From the NCBI GenBank assembly GCA_900550175.1, contig URQX01000023.1, positions 1 to 17,391 on the forward strand: a stretch of 17,391 nucleotides of DNA, read 5' to 3'. The notes under the pieces were generated by a model that was given only the letters and a program-made list of their open reading frames with translations, was not told the origin of the DNA and did not search any database. Positions 6,920 to 13,232 of the stretch are shown here, piece after piece. The stretch is from an uncultured Veillonella sp. GTDB taxonomy: Bacteria > Bacillota > Negativicutes > Veillonellales > Veillonellaceae. A program made the position numbers and the translations under genes. Numbering within the stretch: the stretch's first letter is position 1; each line of letters begins with the position of its first letter.

Positions 6920-8179
6920 TTAAACCTCCTCAGGGCCTGCAATGCGGCCTAATACAGCACTTGCTGCCGCCACATAAGGGCTTGCCAAATATACTTCAGA
7001 ATCAACGTGACCCATACGACCACGGAAGTTACGGTTTGTTGTGGAAACGGTGCGTTCCCCTTCAGCCATGATTCCCATGTAACCACCTAGGCAAGGACCA
7101 CATGTTGGCGTGGACACTGCGCAGTCAGCTTGAATGAAGATGTCCAATAAACCATCTTTCATAGCTTGATCGTATACATCTTGGGAACCAGGAATTACGA
7201 TACAACGAACGAATGGAGCTACTTTGCGACCTTTGAAGATTTCTGCAGCTGCCACCAAGTCTTCGTAACGGCCATTTGTACAGGAACCGATGATAACTTG
7301 GTCGATTTTAATATCTTTGTCGATTTCGTTGATGTAATGTGTATTGGATGGCAAATGAGGGAATGCTACAACTGGTTGCAATTTGGACAAGTCAATGGTA
7401 ATTGTCTGAGCATATACTGCATCAGCATCTGGATTAATTGGTTCTACAGGACGATTTACGCGGCCTTTAATGTATGCTTCAGTAATTTCATCATATGGGA
7501 ATACGCCACATTTACCACCAGCTTCGATAGCCATGTTACAGATTGTAAGGCGGTCAGCCATAGTCATGTGTTGTACGCCTTCACCAGCGAATTCAAGGGC
7601 CATGTAACGAGCGCCGTCTACGCCGATTTTACCGATTAAATCAAGGATTACGTCTTTACCAGTTACCCATTTGTTAGGTTTGCCGATAAGTTCAACCTTA
7701 ATTGTTTCAGGTACTTTGAACCAAGTTTTGCCTTCTGCCATAGCAACGCCCGCATCAGTAGAGCCTACGCCTGTGGAGAATGCATTTACCGCACCATATG
7801 TACAAGTGTGGGAGTCAGCACCGATCATCATTTCCCCAGGACCGATAAGGCCTTTTTCTGGCAAAATAACGTGCTCGATACCCATTCTACCTACTTCAAA
7901 GTAGTTTGTAATGCCATGTTCGCGTACGAAATCGCGCATGACTTTCGCTTGTGTAGCGGATTGAATATCTTTATTTGGTGTGAAATGGTCAGGCACCAAG
8001 TAGATTTTATGACGGTCAAATACAGGTTTGCCGATTTTTAAGAACTCTTTACGCGCTGGTGGGAATGTGATGTCGTTCATCAAAACAGCGTCCAAATGAC
8101 ATTCGATGATTTGGCCCGGCTTTACAACATCAAGACCCGCGTGGCGAGCCATATTCTTTTCAGTAATGGTCATACCCAT
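6920..8179 (-). CDS. leuC: 3-isopropylmalate dehydratase large subunit
   Basis: Large, iron-sulphur-bearing subunit (419 residues) of isopropylmalate isomerase. The cluster ligands are Cys300 (GSCTNGRYEDL), Cys360 and Cys363 (TPTCGPCLGG). An active-site region is visible at IGADSHTCTYGAVNAF (119-134). At about 420 residues it belongs to the shorter class also common in archaea and clostridia, rather than the roughly 470-residue class of enterobacteria. The start at 8179 is favoured over an ATG two codons later because GGAGG lies 9 nt before it, within the final Glu codons of leuA. One base separates the leuA stop codon from this gene. Confidence 0.96.
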   Translation of the reverse strand: MGMTITEKNMARHAGLDVVKPGQIIECHLDAVLMNDITFPPARKEFLKIGKPVFDRHKIYLVPDHFTPNKDIQSATQAKVMRDFVREHGITNYFEVGRMGIEHVILPEKGLIGPGEMMIGADSHTCTYGAVNAFSTGVGSTDAGVAMAEGKTWFKVPETIKVELIGKPNKWVTGKDVILDLIGKIGVDGARYMALEFAGEGVQHMTMADRLTICNMAIEAGGKCGVFPYDEITEAYIKGRVNRPVEPINPDADAVYAQTITIDLSKLQPVVAFPHLPSNTHYINEIDKDIKIDQVIIGSCTNGRYEDLVAAAEIFKGRKVAPFVRCIVIPGSQDVYDQAMKDGLLDIFIQADCAVSTPTCGPCLGGYMGIMAEGERTVSTTNRNFRGRMGHVDSEVYLASPYVAAASAVLGRIAGPEEV

Positions 8180-8180
8180 A

Positions 8181-9719
8181 TTATTCTTCCTCCTGTTGTT
8201 CTAGCTCCATAGCTAGGAATACTGAGTTAACTGCATTAATATATGCGTTCACACTTGATTTAACGATATCGGTGCTGATACCACGACCATGGTACAAGCG
8301 ACCGTTGTATTCTACCTTAAGGGTTGCTTCCCCAAGGGCATCTTTACCTGCTGTGATGGCACGGATTTGGTAATCTTTTAAGCTAATTGGCAAGCCAACC
8401 ACACGTTCAACGGCTTTAAGGGATGCGTCTACTGGACCATCACCTACGGCAGCATCGGCTTTTTCACCTTCTGGGGTCATGAGGCGAACGTCAGCATAAG
8501 CATAACCTTTTTCACCTAATTTGTAGTATTGAGCCACAAGCTCAAATGCTTTTTTGTGATGTAAGTTGTCTACTACAAGAGCGATAATATCATCATCGTA
8601 TACTTGTTTTTTACGGTCTGCCAATTCTTTGAATTTAGCGAAGAGGTCGTTGATTTTCTCTTCTGTGAAAGATTGGAAACCAAGTTTTGCCAAATGATCG
8701 GCAAATGCATGACGGCCAGAGTGTTTGCCCAATACGAGGTCTGTTTTTTCAGCCCCTACGGACTCAGGAGTCATGATTTCATATGTTTCAGGATTGCTCA
8801 TCATACCATGTTGGTGAATACCAGACTCATGAGCAAAGGCATTAGAGCCAACGATTGGTTTATTTGGAGGAACTACAACACCTGTTAAACGACTTACAAG
8901 TTTAGATACTTTCGTAAATTGTTTTGTATCGATGTTCACTTGAAGGTCGCCGAAGTAATCATGGCGTGTTTTAAGAGCCATTACAACTTCTTCAATCGCT
9001 ACGTTACCAGCCCGTTCGCCTAGACCATTAATTGTGCCTTCCACTTGGCGTGCACCTGCTTTAATAGCAGCTAATGTATTTGCATTAGCAAGACCTAAGT
9101 CATCATGACAATGAACGGAGATAATGGCATTTTCAATGCCTGGTGTATGTTCTTTAATATAGCGGATTTTATCACCGAACTCATTAGGGTTCATGTAACC
9201 TACTGTATCTGGTACATTAATAATTGTTGCACCACCAGCAATGGCAACACCAAATACTTGGCATGCGAAATCTAAATCAGAGCGTGCCGCATCTTCACCA
9301 GAGAACTCGATTTCATCAACCTTACCTTTTGCATATACCAATACGGATTTAACCTTATCCAATACCTCTTGGCGAGTCATTTTTAATTTATATTCCATAT
9401 GAAGCTCGGAAATAGCAATGAATACATGCAAACGGCTACGTTCCGCATCTTTCAATGCATCAATCGCTTTTTGTACGTCCTTTTCATTAGCACGAGCCAA
9501 CGCACAAATTGTTGCACCTTTCACTTCGCGTGCGATCGTTTGTACTGCTTCAAAATCCCCAGGGGATGCTGCTGGGAAACCAGCCTCGATTACATCGATG
9601 CCGAGGCGTACTAGGCCTTTCGCAATTTCAATTTTTTCAGGAGTTTGTAAAGATACACCTGGTGTTTGTTCCCCATCACGAAGGGTTGTATCGAAGAAAT
9701 ATACGCGATTTTGATCCAT
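8181..9719 (-). CDS. leuA: 2-isopropylmalate synthase
   Basis: First committed step of leucine synthesis: condenses acetyl-CoA with 2-oxoisovalerate. Of 512 residues. The N-terminal TIM barrel carries FDTTLRDGEQTPG (9-21, metal ligand D10), HCHDDLG (H203, H205) and NGLGERAGN (N239). The C-terminal third, from about residue 370, is the leucine-sensing regulatory domain (GDGPVDASLKAV). The length is that of the bacterial feedback-inhibited class, not homocitrate or citramalate synthase, although those relatives share the barrel motifs. The start at 9719 is chosen because AAAGGTGA precedes it; an ATG-initiated extension of 12 codons lacks a ribosome site. It heads the operon behind a leucine T-box. 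Confidence 0.96.
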   Translation of the reverse strand: MDQNRVYFFDTTLRDGEQTPGVSLQTPEKIEIAKGLVRLGIDVIEAGFPAASPGDFEAVQTIAREVKGATICALARANEKDVQKAIDALKDAERSRLHVFIAISELHMEYKLKMTRQEVLDKVKSVLVYAKGKVDEIEFSGEDAARSDLDFACQVFGVAIAGGATIINVPDTVGYMNPNEFGDKIRYIKEHTPGIENAIISVHCHDDLGLANANTLAAIKAGARQVEGTINGLGERAGNVAIEEVVMALKTRHDYFGDLQVNIDTKQFTKVSKLVSRLTGVVVPPNKPIVGSNAFAHESGIHQHGMMSNPETYEIMTPESVGAEKTDLVLGKHSGRHAFADHLAKLGFQSFTEEKINDLFAKFKELADRKKQVYDDDIIALVVDNLHHKKAFELVAQYYKLGEKGYAYADVRLMTPEGEKADAAVGDGPVDASLKAVERVVGLPISLKDYQIRAITAGKDALGEATLKVEYNGRLYHGRGISTDIVKSSVNAYINAVNSVFLAMELEQQEEE

Positions 9720-9770
9720 AATCTTCACCTTTTCTATACTAATAAAACATAACACTGCATTATATCTATC

Positions 9771-9868
9771 TATTGTGAAAGTTTAGTAAAATCGCCGATT
9801 TCAACGCTATTTCGGCTGAAGCCAACGTAGATACATCAAATCAGTAATTTTACTAGACTTTTACAATA
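9771..9868. repeat. 98-bp inverted-repeat element between the T-box terminator and leuA
   Basis: A 22-bp left arm (9771-9792, TATTGTGAAAGTTTAG onward) matches the complement of 9847-9868 at 20 of 22 positions. The 54-bp interior has smaller pairings: GCCGA/TCGGC (9794-9798 with 9812-9816), or alternatively GGCT/AGCC (9814-9823). One end touches the T-run of the T-box terminator. It may be a leader structure of the leuA mRNA or a small dispersed repeat; no coding capacity. Confidence 0.6.
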
Positions 9869-9908
9869 AAAAAAGCCCCTCAGAACAACTGTCGTTGCTC
9901 AAAGGGGC
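9868..9908 (-). terminator. Conditional terminator of the T-box leader
   Basis: On the minus strand GCCCCTTTGAGCAACGAC pairs with GTTGTTCTGAGGGGC and is followed by seven T (9868-9874). The antiterminator uses the T-box bases at 9921-9935. Confidence 0.9.
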
Positions 9909-10112
9909 GTTATATTCATAACACGGTACCACCCTAATTGGGACTCGTTGCGGGTATAACGGAACCACCGTCGATGACTACTGCTGTATTCGCCACCAAA
10001 GCTCACGGGAGAGTGTCAGCGTACAACCTCTATTGCCTCGCACCAACCGGCAACTCTCTGAAAGCAGGATCTGTAAACCTTTATACCCATTCATAGCTTG
10101 TTTTTAAGATAT
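9868..10112 (-). ncRNA. T-box riboswitch leader (leucine) of the leu operon
   Basis: The T-box core AGGGTGGTACCGTGT is on the minus strand at 9921-9935 and carries the UGGN stretch that pairs with the acceptor end of uncharged tRNA. Upstream is a stem I-like region starting AGAGAG (about 10059), with the inner stem TTGCC/GGCAA around GGTTGGTGCGA, closing at CTCTCC near 10010. Leu codons in the expected specifier region are CTG (10019-10017) and CTC (10013-10011); I cannot decide between them by eye. The leader ends in a terminator (GCCCCT/AGGGGC, 9875-9908) followed by seven T. Low charged tRNA-Leu should favour the antiterminator and allow leuACDB expression. Leucine specificity is inferred mainly from the genes downstream. 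Confidence 0.92.
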
Positions 10113-10118
10113 AAGGGT

Positions 10119-10148
10119 ATTGTACTGTATTCTATAGAGTTATGTCAA
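10119..10148 (-). promoter_or_regulatory. Promoter of the leu operon
   Basis: On the minus strand TTGACA (10148-10143), an 18-bp spacer and TACAAT (10124-10119). Predicted transcription start near 10112, giving a leader of about 390 nt before leuA. Confidence 0.8.
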
Positions 10149-10202
10149 TTAAAATAAAATGAATATTATGTATCTAGCATTCTTGTTACTAACTAGCACA
10201 AT

Positions 10203-10235
10203 AAAAATAGCAGGGCTGCCACCCTGCTATTTTTT
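10203..10235. terminator. Bidirectional terminator
   Basis: AAAAATAGCAGGG (10203-10215) pairs with CCCTGCTATTTTT (10222-10234) around a 6-nt loop, with A and T runs on opposite sides. It should end minus-strand transcripts from the 10333-10740 gene or from the candidate small RNA. Confidence 0.85.
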
Positions 10236-10275
10236 CGTTCATATGAGACTATGTCACATATTGACATCCCTTGTC
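10203..10275 (-). ncRNA. Candidate small RNA between the leu promoter and the 10333 gene
   Basis: A minus-strand promoter TTGACT (10310-10305), 17-bp spacer, TATTCT (10287-10282) lies just past the hypothetical gene's stop codon. The predicted transcript of about 73 nt has a 5' hairpin (TGACA-AGGGA-TGTCA, 10278-10260) and ends in a strong terminator (10203-10235). The promoter is one match by eye, so the region may instead be the 3' untranslated end of the hypothetical gene. Confidence 0.35.
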
Positions 10276-10332
10276 ATATATAGAATAACACTTCACTATA
10301 GTATAGTCAATGTGCCCTCTACGCAATCAATC

Positions 10333-10740
10333 TTAAAAGCTTATCCACTCTAAATTCTCAAAATTATTTAGAATTCGTTTATCCATTTTTACCACTTGAT
10401 TAGTTAACTCTATTCGATTATTAACAAATGAAATATCTGTATACCATTCCTTTAAACTAGCATACACTTCATTCTCTAAATCAATAATCACGGTTTCTAT
10501 GGGATCCCAAGTTTTGCATCTTACAGACTCGACCATAACCATGCTATAACCTATGAAAGTAACATCCCTACCATAAATCCAAAACGGCAATGCTTTCCCC
10601 TTTATAGAAATAGAATATATAGCATCTCCATGAGGCGGTTCCGTTTCATATTGCGCTTTTATATTGTACTTTTCCATTATCTCATTGCTAGCATTTTCTA
10701 TATATGGCAACGTTGAAACTTTGTACTTTTCTGCATTCAT
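10333..10740 (-). CDS. Hypothetical protein, 135 aa
   Basis: I do not recognise the family. The product is a soluble, mixed alpha/beta-looking protein without a signal peptide or membrane segment. Visible stretches are EPPHGDAIYSISIKGKALPFWIYGRDVTF in the first half and DLENEVYASLKEWYTDISF with a basic-acidic tail in the second. The start is placed at 10740, where GGAGC lies about 5 nt upstream; an ATG ten codons earlier has no ribosome site. It appears to be a single-gene unit facing the same way as the leu genes. It is flanked by a candidate small RNA downstream and by the convergent small-RNA locus upstream (10813-10998). A role in defence or cargo of a small integrated element is possible but not supported by a motif. 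Confidence 0.6.
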   Translation of the reverse strand: MNAEKYKVSTLPYIENASNEIMEKYNIKAQYETEPPHGDAIYSISIKGKALPFWIYGRDVTFIGYSMVMVESVRCKTWDPIETVIIDLENEVYASLKEWYTDISFVNNRIELTNQVVKMDKRILNNFENLEWISF

Positions 10741-10812
10741 ATAAGCTCCGTTATTTTTAATATAAATCACACCAAAGAGGACTGTATATCGCTATTTGTG
10801 TAAAGAGTATTT

Positions 10813-10936
10813 TGCTATACTATAGGTATTACCAATTCCTTTCCAAATCAGGTAACGGAAAGGAGGTGCATTTAAATCAACACGATCTGACAAAAAAGCC
10901 CTTGCTAGGACCGGCATCCTTTGCAAGGGCTTCTTT
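10813..10936 (+). ncRNA. Candidate convergent RNA 1 with sequestered ribosome binding site
   Basis: An extended -10 promoter (TGCTATACT, 10813-10821) suggests a transcript from about 10828 to the terminator at 10896-10932, roughly 105-110 nt. Its 5' part folds CCTTTCC (10838-10844) onto GGAAAGG (10857-10863), covering a strong Shine-Dalgarno sequence (AAAGGAGG). Copy 1 of an 18-nt direct repeat follows at 10866. A GTG ORF from 10866 to 10967 (33 codons) exists, but its GTG overlaps the Shine-Dalgarno sequence and it would read through the terminator, so I do not call it a gene. Confidence 0.45.
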
Positions 10937-10954
10937 AGTGCATTTAATCAACAC
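10866..10954 (+). repeat. Direct repeat pair flanking a bidirectional terminator
   Basis: GTGCATTTAAATCAACAC (10866-10883) and GTGCATTTAATCAACAC (10938-10954) differ by one A. They lie on either side of the terminator hairpin, so two opposed transcripts would each carry one copy and be complementary over it. Confidence 0.85.
10892..10935. terminator. Shared bidirectional terminator of the convergent RNAs
   Basis: AAGCCCTTGC (10896-10905) pairs with GCAAGGGCTT (10923-10932), with an inner AGGA/TCCT stem. Six T follow on the minus strand and TTCTTT on the plus strand. Confidence 0.85.
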
Positions 10955-10962
10955 TTTGCTCT
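10892..10962 (-). ncRNA. Candidate convergent RNA 2 (antisense partner, about 70 nt)
   Basis: The minus-strand promoter is GTGACA (10998-10993), an 18-bp spacer and an extended -10 TGG-TAAAAT (10977-10969). The predicted transcript starts near 10962, carries the complement of direct-repeat copy 2 (10954-10938) and ends at the shared terminator. It has no ribosome site or ORF of note. Size and layout resemble the antitoxin RNA II of par/Fst-type loci. Confidence 0.45.
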
Positions 10963-11028
10963 ATTGATATTTTACCATAAAAAGTAAAATATTGTCACTA
11001 TGAATAACTTCATTTGCATATATAATGT

Positions 11029-11064
11029 AAAAAATCCCTCGGAGTTGCCGCTCCGGGGGATTTT
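11029..11064. terminator. Terminator after the exported-protein gene
   Basis: On the minus strand AAAATCCCCCGGAG-CGGCAA-CTCCGAGGGATTTTTT forms a strong GC-rich hairpin with T-run, about 60-95 nt past the stop codon of the 11125-11754 gene. Confidence 0.88.
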
Positions 11065-11124
11065 GTAGTTAATTGCACAACTATCAATTGCCTATCCATA
11101 ATATACTACACTTAAAGTGTTTAT

Positions 11125-11754
11125 TCAATAATCTACGCTCTTAATCATTTCTTTGGCCCGTTCAATAGAAATAGGCTCATTAAATAAGAGCACATGGTTC
11201 TGCCCCTCATACTCCCAAGATGCTAAGTAAACAGAGTCATCTACCATTCTATAGGTCACGGTCATACCATTTATTACATCCGTCTTCTGTGGTAAGTAAT
11301 CCTTATAGTCACCAGCAATATTGCCAGATACTGTAGATACGCGATACTTAATATATTTTGGCATATCATCTACACGGTCAAAGTATTTTCCTTTTAAAAG
11401 CTCATGATAGGCATACACAACTTGTAATACATCGTGATCTACAATGGATACATGTACGGGACGTAATCCCTCTAAACCACTTGGCAACTGAGGTTTAAAG
11501 TTCAAATGTTGCTTAGCCTCATATAGGGTAGCAAATACCTCTAGCGACTGACCTTTACGAGTCCCTTTATAATCGCTATCAGCTATAGTACAACTACCAA
11601 GTCCATCGGGGCATGGGAACTCATTCCGATCCCCATAAGGCTGATCATAAATAGAATTGCCATTAAGACGGAACCGTATTAACTCATCTGCGGACACAAC
11701 ATTAATGGAACCTATAAAAGCTAGCGTAGCTAACGCACATATAACGTTTTTCAT
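11125..11754 (-). CDS. Exported protein of unknown function, 209 aa
   Basis: It begins with a Sec signal peptide (MKNVICALATLAFIGSINVVSA, likely cut before DELIRF) and has no lipobox cysteine, so it is probably periplasmic. The mature part is soluble. Two cysteines in PCPDGLGSCTIAD could form a disulfide. The second half (LPSGLEGLRPV, a strand-rich region with INGMTVTYRMVDDSVYLASWEYEGQNHVLLF, then ERAKEMIKSV) loosely recalls DUF4367-type domains; this is a weak impression. The start at 11754 is preceded by GGGGA at about 9 nt. An extended -10 promoter (TGATATAAT, 11801-11794, minus strand) and the terminator at 11029-11064 mark it as a single-gene unit. Confidence 0.72.
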   Translation of the reverse strand: MKNVICALATLAFIGSINVVSADELIRFRLNGNSIYDQPYGDRNEFPCPDGLGSCTIADSDYKGTRKGQSLEVFATLYEAKQHLNFKPQLPSGLEGLRPVHVSIVDHDVLQVVYAYHELLKGKYFDRVDDMPKYIKYRVSTVSGNIAGDYKDYLPQKTDVINGMTVTYRMVDDSVYLASWEYEGQNHVLLFNEPISIERAKEMIKSVDY

Positions 11755-11793
11755 AATACATTCCCCTACAAACAAACTACATATAGTAAGTTA

Positions 11794-11802
11794 ATTATAT
11801 CA
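11794..11802 (-). promoter_or_regulatory. Extended -10 promoter of the exported-protein gene
   Basis: GTGATATAAT on the minus strand contains a consensus -10 with the TGn extension, about 40 nt before the start codon. No good -35 is visible. Confidence 0.5.
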
Positions 11803-11887
11803 CCTAAAAAGCTAATATTCTTATATTCATAAGTATTTTTCGTCCAGCAAAAGATATGTATTATGCTTGCACTTCGCACTTATAAGA

Positions 11888-11916
11888 TTGCAATTATATA
11901 GCATTTGCATTACAAT
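11888..11916 (+). promoter_or_regulatory. Promoter of the toxin-antitoxin operon
   Basis: TTGCAA (11888-11893), 17-bp spacer, TACAAT (11911-11916). The start codon follows 23 nt after the -10 box. AT-rich half sites such as GCAAT and ATTTGC within the spacer could be the autorepressor site, but I cannot define it. Confidence 0.7.
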
Positions 11917-11938
11917 AGAAGTAACAGGAGGTGATACT

Positions 11939-12220
11939 ATGGCTAAAACAGCCTCTATCAGTTTGCGTATCGAGCCAGCTGTAAAAGCACAATTAGAAGC
12001 ACTATATGCTAGCTTTGGCATATCCGTAACTGATGCAATTAATATTTTTCTCCACACATCACTAATGGAAGGCGGATTTCCATTTCAACCTAAACAACCT
12101 CGTTATAATGCAGAAACAGAAGCTGCTATTCAAGAAACGAAAGATATATTGGCAGGAAAAGTAAAAGCAAAATCATATGCTAATGTAAAAGAAATGGTTG
12201 AGGATTTAGGATTGGAGTAA
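11939..12220 (+). CDS. RelB/DinJ family antitoxin
   Basis: Antitoxin of a type II pair, 93 residues. The N-terminal part (MAKTASISLRIEPAVKAQLEA, then SFGISVTDAINIFLH) is the ribbon-helix-helix DNA-binding fold of RelB/DinJ proteins, which dimerises and represses its own promoter. The C-terminal half is charged and helical (AETEAAIQETKDILAGK) and should wrap around the toxin. The start at 11939 is supported by AGGAGGTGATACT just upstream; an in-frame ATG 24 codons earlier lies before the promoter and is not used. The toxin gene starts 6 nt after the stop codon. Confidence 0.92.
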   Translation: MAKTASISLRIEPAVKAQLEALYASFGISVTDAINIFLHTSLMEGGFPFQPKQPRYNAETEAAIQETKDILAGKVKAKSYANVKEMVEDLGLE

Positions 12221-12226
12221 TCAGTT

Positions 12227-12499
12227 ATGTTGAGATTAATGCTTAGCAATAAGTTCAAAAAGGACCTAAAGCGCTCAAAAAAACGCGGTAAAGATCTCAA
12301 TAAACTCTATTCAATCATCAATAAATTACAGAATCAAACGCTATTAGATCCTAGTTATAAAGATCATCCATTAACAGGAAACTACAAAGGCTTTAGAGAG
12401 TTACATATCGAGCCAGATTGGCTTCTAATTTATGCAATTAAAGATGACATATTAGTATTATCTTTAACTCGCACGGGCAGCCACTCAGATTTATTCTAA
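12227..12499 (+). CDS. YafQ-type RelE-superfamily mRNA interferase toxin
   Basis: Toxin of 90 residues, expected to cut mRNA at the ribosome when free of its antitoxin. It matches the YafQ branch: a basic N-terminal helix (SNKFKKDLKRSKKRGKD), LDPSYKDHPLTGNYKGFRELHIEPDWLLIY, and a C-terminal TRTGSHSDLF. His47, His60, Asp64 and His86 fall where the catalytic residues of E. coli YafQ lie (H50, H63, D67, H87), so the enzyme looks intact. GGAG lies 9 nt before the ATG, inside the antitoxin's end. A terminator follows at 12508-12535. Confidence 0.92.
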   Translation: MLRLMLSNKFKKDLKRSKKRGKDLNKLYSIINKLQNQTLLDPSYKDHPLTGNYKGFRELHIEPDWLLIYAIKDDILVLSLTRTGSHSDLF

Positions 12500-12507
12500 C
12501 TAAGCTT

Positions 12508-12535
12508 AAGAGGAATGTGAAAGCATTCCTCTTTT
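12508..12535 (+). terminator. Terminator of the toxin-antitoxin operon
   Basis: AAGAGGAATG-TGAAAG-CATTCCTCTT followed by a T-rich stretch, 9 nt after the toxin stop codon. Confidence 0.85.
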
Positions 12536-12725
12536 CTATTCCCCAAAAATTTAAACAAGTTATCATCATAAATCTATCCTATTTGATAGTATCTATCGCA
12601 AATCATTCTACTATTCAAATTTATTGTAGGCGCTATAATGAACTCAACAAAAGGAACAGGTGCTCATATGATACAAAATGTACTATTCCAAAACTATAGT
12701 TAGTAATTATATGGAGGAAATAATC

Positions 12726-13073
12726 ATGACACATACACAATTAACACAACTCGTACAAGCTTTATTAGATGCACCTACAAGCAATGAAACAGTAAAGGAA
12801 TTCGCTCAATCTTGGATTAATGCAGAAGGTACACCTAAACAAGAAGAACTTACAAAACAACTCGTATCCGTAGCAGAACAAAACATTGCACTTATCGACG
12901 AAACAATCGGCTTTGCAGGCTCTGAACTTGCCACACAAATCCTTGGCGCAGAAGGCGCAGCTAACCTATTACAACACGCTAAAGACATCAAAGCAGAAGG
13001 CGCAGAATTCTGTGACTGCCCTGGATGTGTGGCTGCTAAAAATATTATTGATCTAAAGGCTGAAATTAAATAA
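12726..13073 (+). CDS. Small conserved CxCxxC protein, 115 aa
   Basis: Soluble, helical, acidic protein with no signal peptide or membrane segment. It ends in a cysteine cluster CDCPGC (96-101) that could bind a metal or act in redox chemistry. Similar short anaerobe proteins (helical body, then AEGAEFCDCPGC-like tail) are, as I recall, often labelled Hsp90-like in databases; nothing here resembles real Hsp90. The ATG at 12726 has GGAGGA about 8 nt upstream; upstream in-frame ATGs lack ribosome sites. A TATAAT at 12634-12639 is a possible -10. A terminator follows directly and the IS30 element begins just after that. Confidence 0.75.
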   Translation: MTHTQLTQLVQALLDAPTSNETVKEFAQSWINAEGTPKQEELTKQLVSVAEQNIALIDETIGFAGSELATQILGAEGAANLLQHAKDIKAEGAEFCDCPGCVAAKNIIDLKAEIK

Positions 13074-13084
13074 ATATTTTAATT

Positions 13085-13121
13085 AAAAGAGGTTATCAAC
13101 ATATTGTTGGTAACCTCTTTT
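13085..13121 (+). terminator. Terminator after the CxCxxC gene
   Basis: AAAGAGGTTATCAACA-TAT-TGTTGGTAACCTCTTT, nearly perfect, then T. It ends 2 bp before the IS30 left end. Confidence 0.88.
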
Positions 13122-13123
13122 AC

Positions 13124-13154
13124 ATATGATGAATTGTAAAATATATTGCGACAA
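13124..13154 (+). repeat. Left terminal inverted repeat of the IS30 element
   Basis: Begins ATATGATGAATTG and ends TTGCGACAA; 25 of 31 positions match the right end. Confidence 0.8.
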
Positions 13155-13163
13155 GTAAAAAGA

Positions 13164-13232
13164 CTCATATTGGAGATCTCATGTAAAATGTAAATAACCA
13201 CAAATACATGACACGGAGGTCTCTAATATGAG
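13164..13232 (+). promoter_or_regulatory. Hairpin covering the transposase ribosome site and start codon
   Basis: CTCATATTGGAGATCTC (13164-13180) pairs with GAGGTCTCTAATATGAG (13216-13232) at 15 of 17 positions. The right arm includes most of the GGAGG and the ATG at 13228. A transcript entering from outside would fold and hide the start. This is a known protective device in other insertion sequences; here it is inferred. Confidence 0.65.

Larger units (their letters stand above)
10771..11124. other. Intergenic region holding the convergent RNA locus
   Basis: No protein gene is supported in this 354-bp gap. It holds the convergent RNA pair (10813-10998) and the terminator of the exported-protein gene (11029-11064). 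Confidence 0.6.

Noticed and set aside
10866..10967. 33-codon GTG ORF behind the strong ribosome site in the convergent RNA locus
   Set aside because: The GTG overlaps the Shine-Dalgarno sequence, the frame crosses the terminator and the peptide lacks a clear membrane helix with charged tail. Kept only as a possibility in the RNA entry.
11867..11938. 24-codon N-terminal extension of the antitoxin
   Set aside because: It would start upstream of and run through the promoter; the ATG at 11939 has the ribosome site and begins the RelB/DinJ domain.
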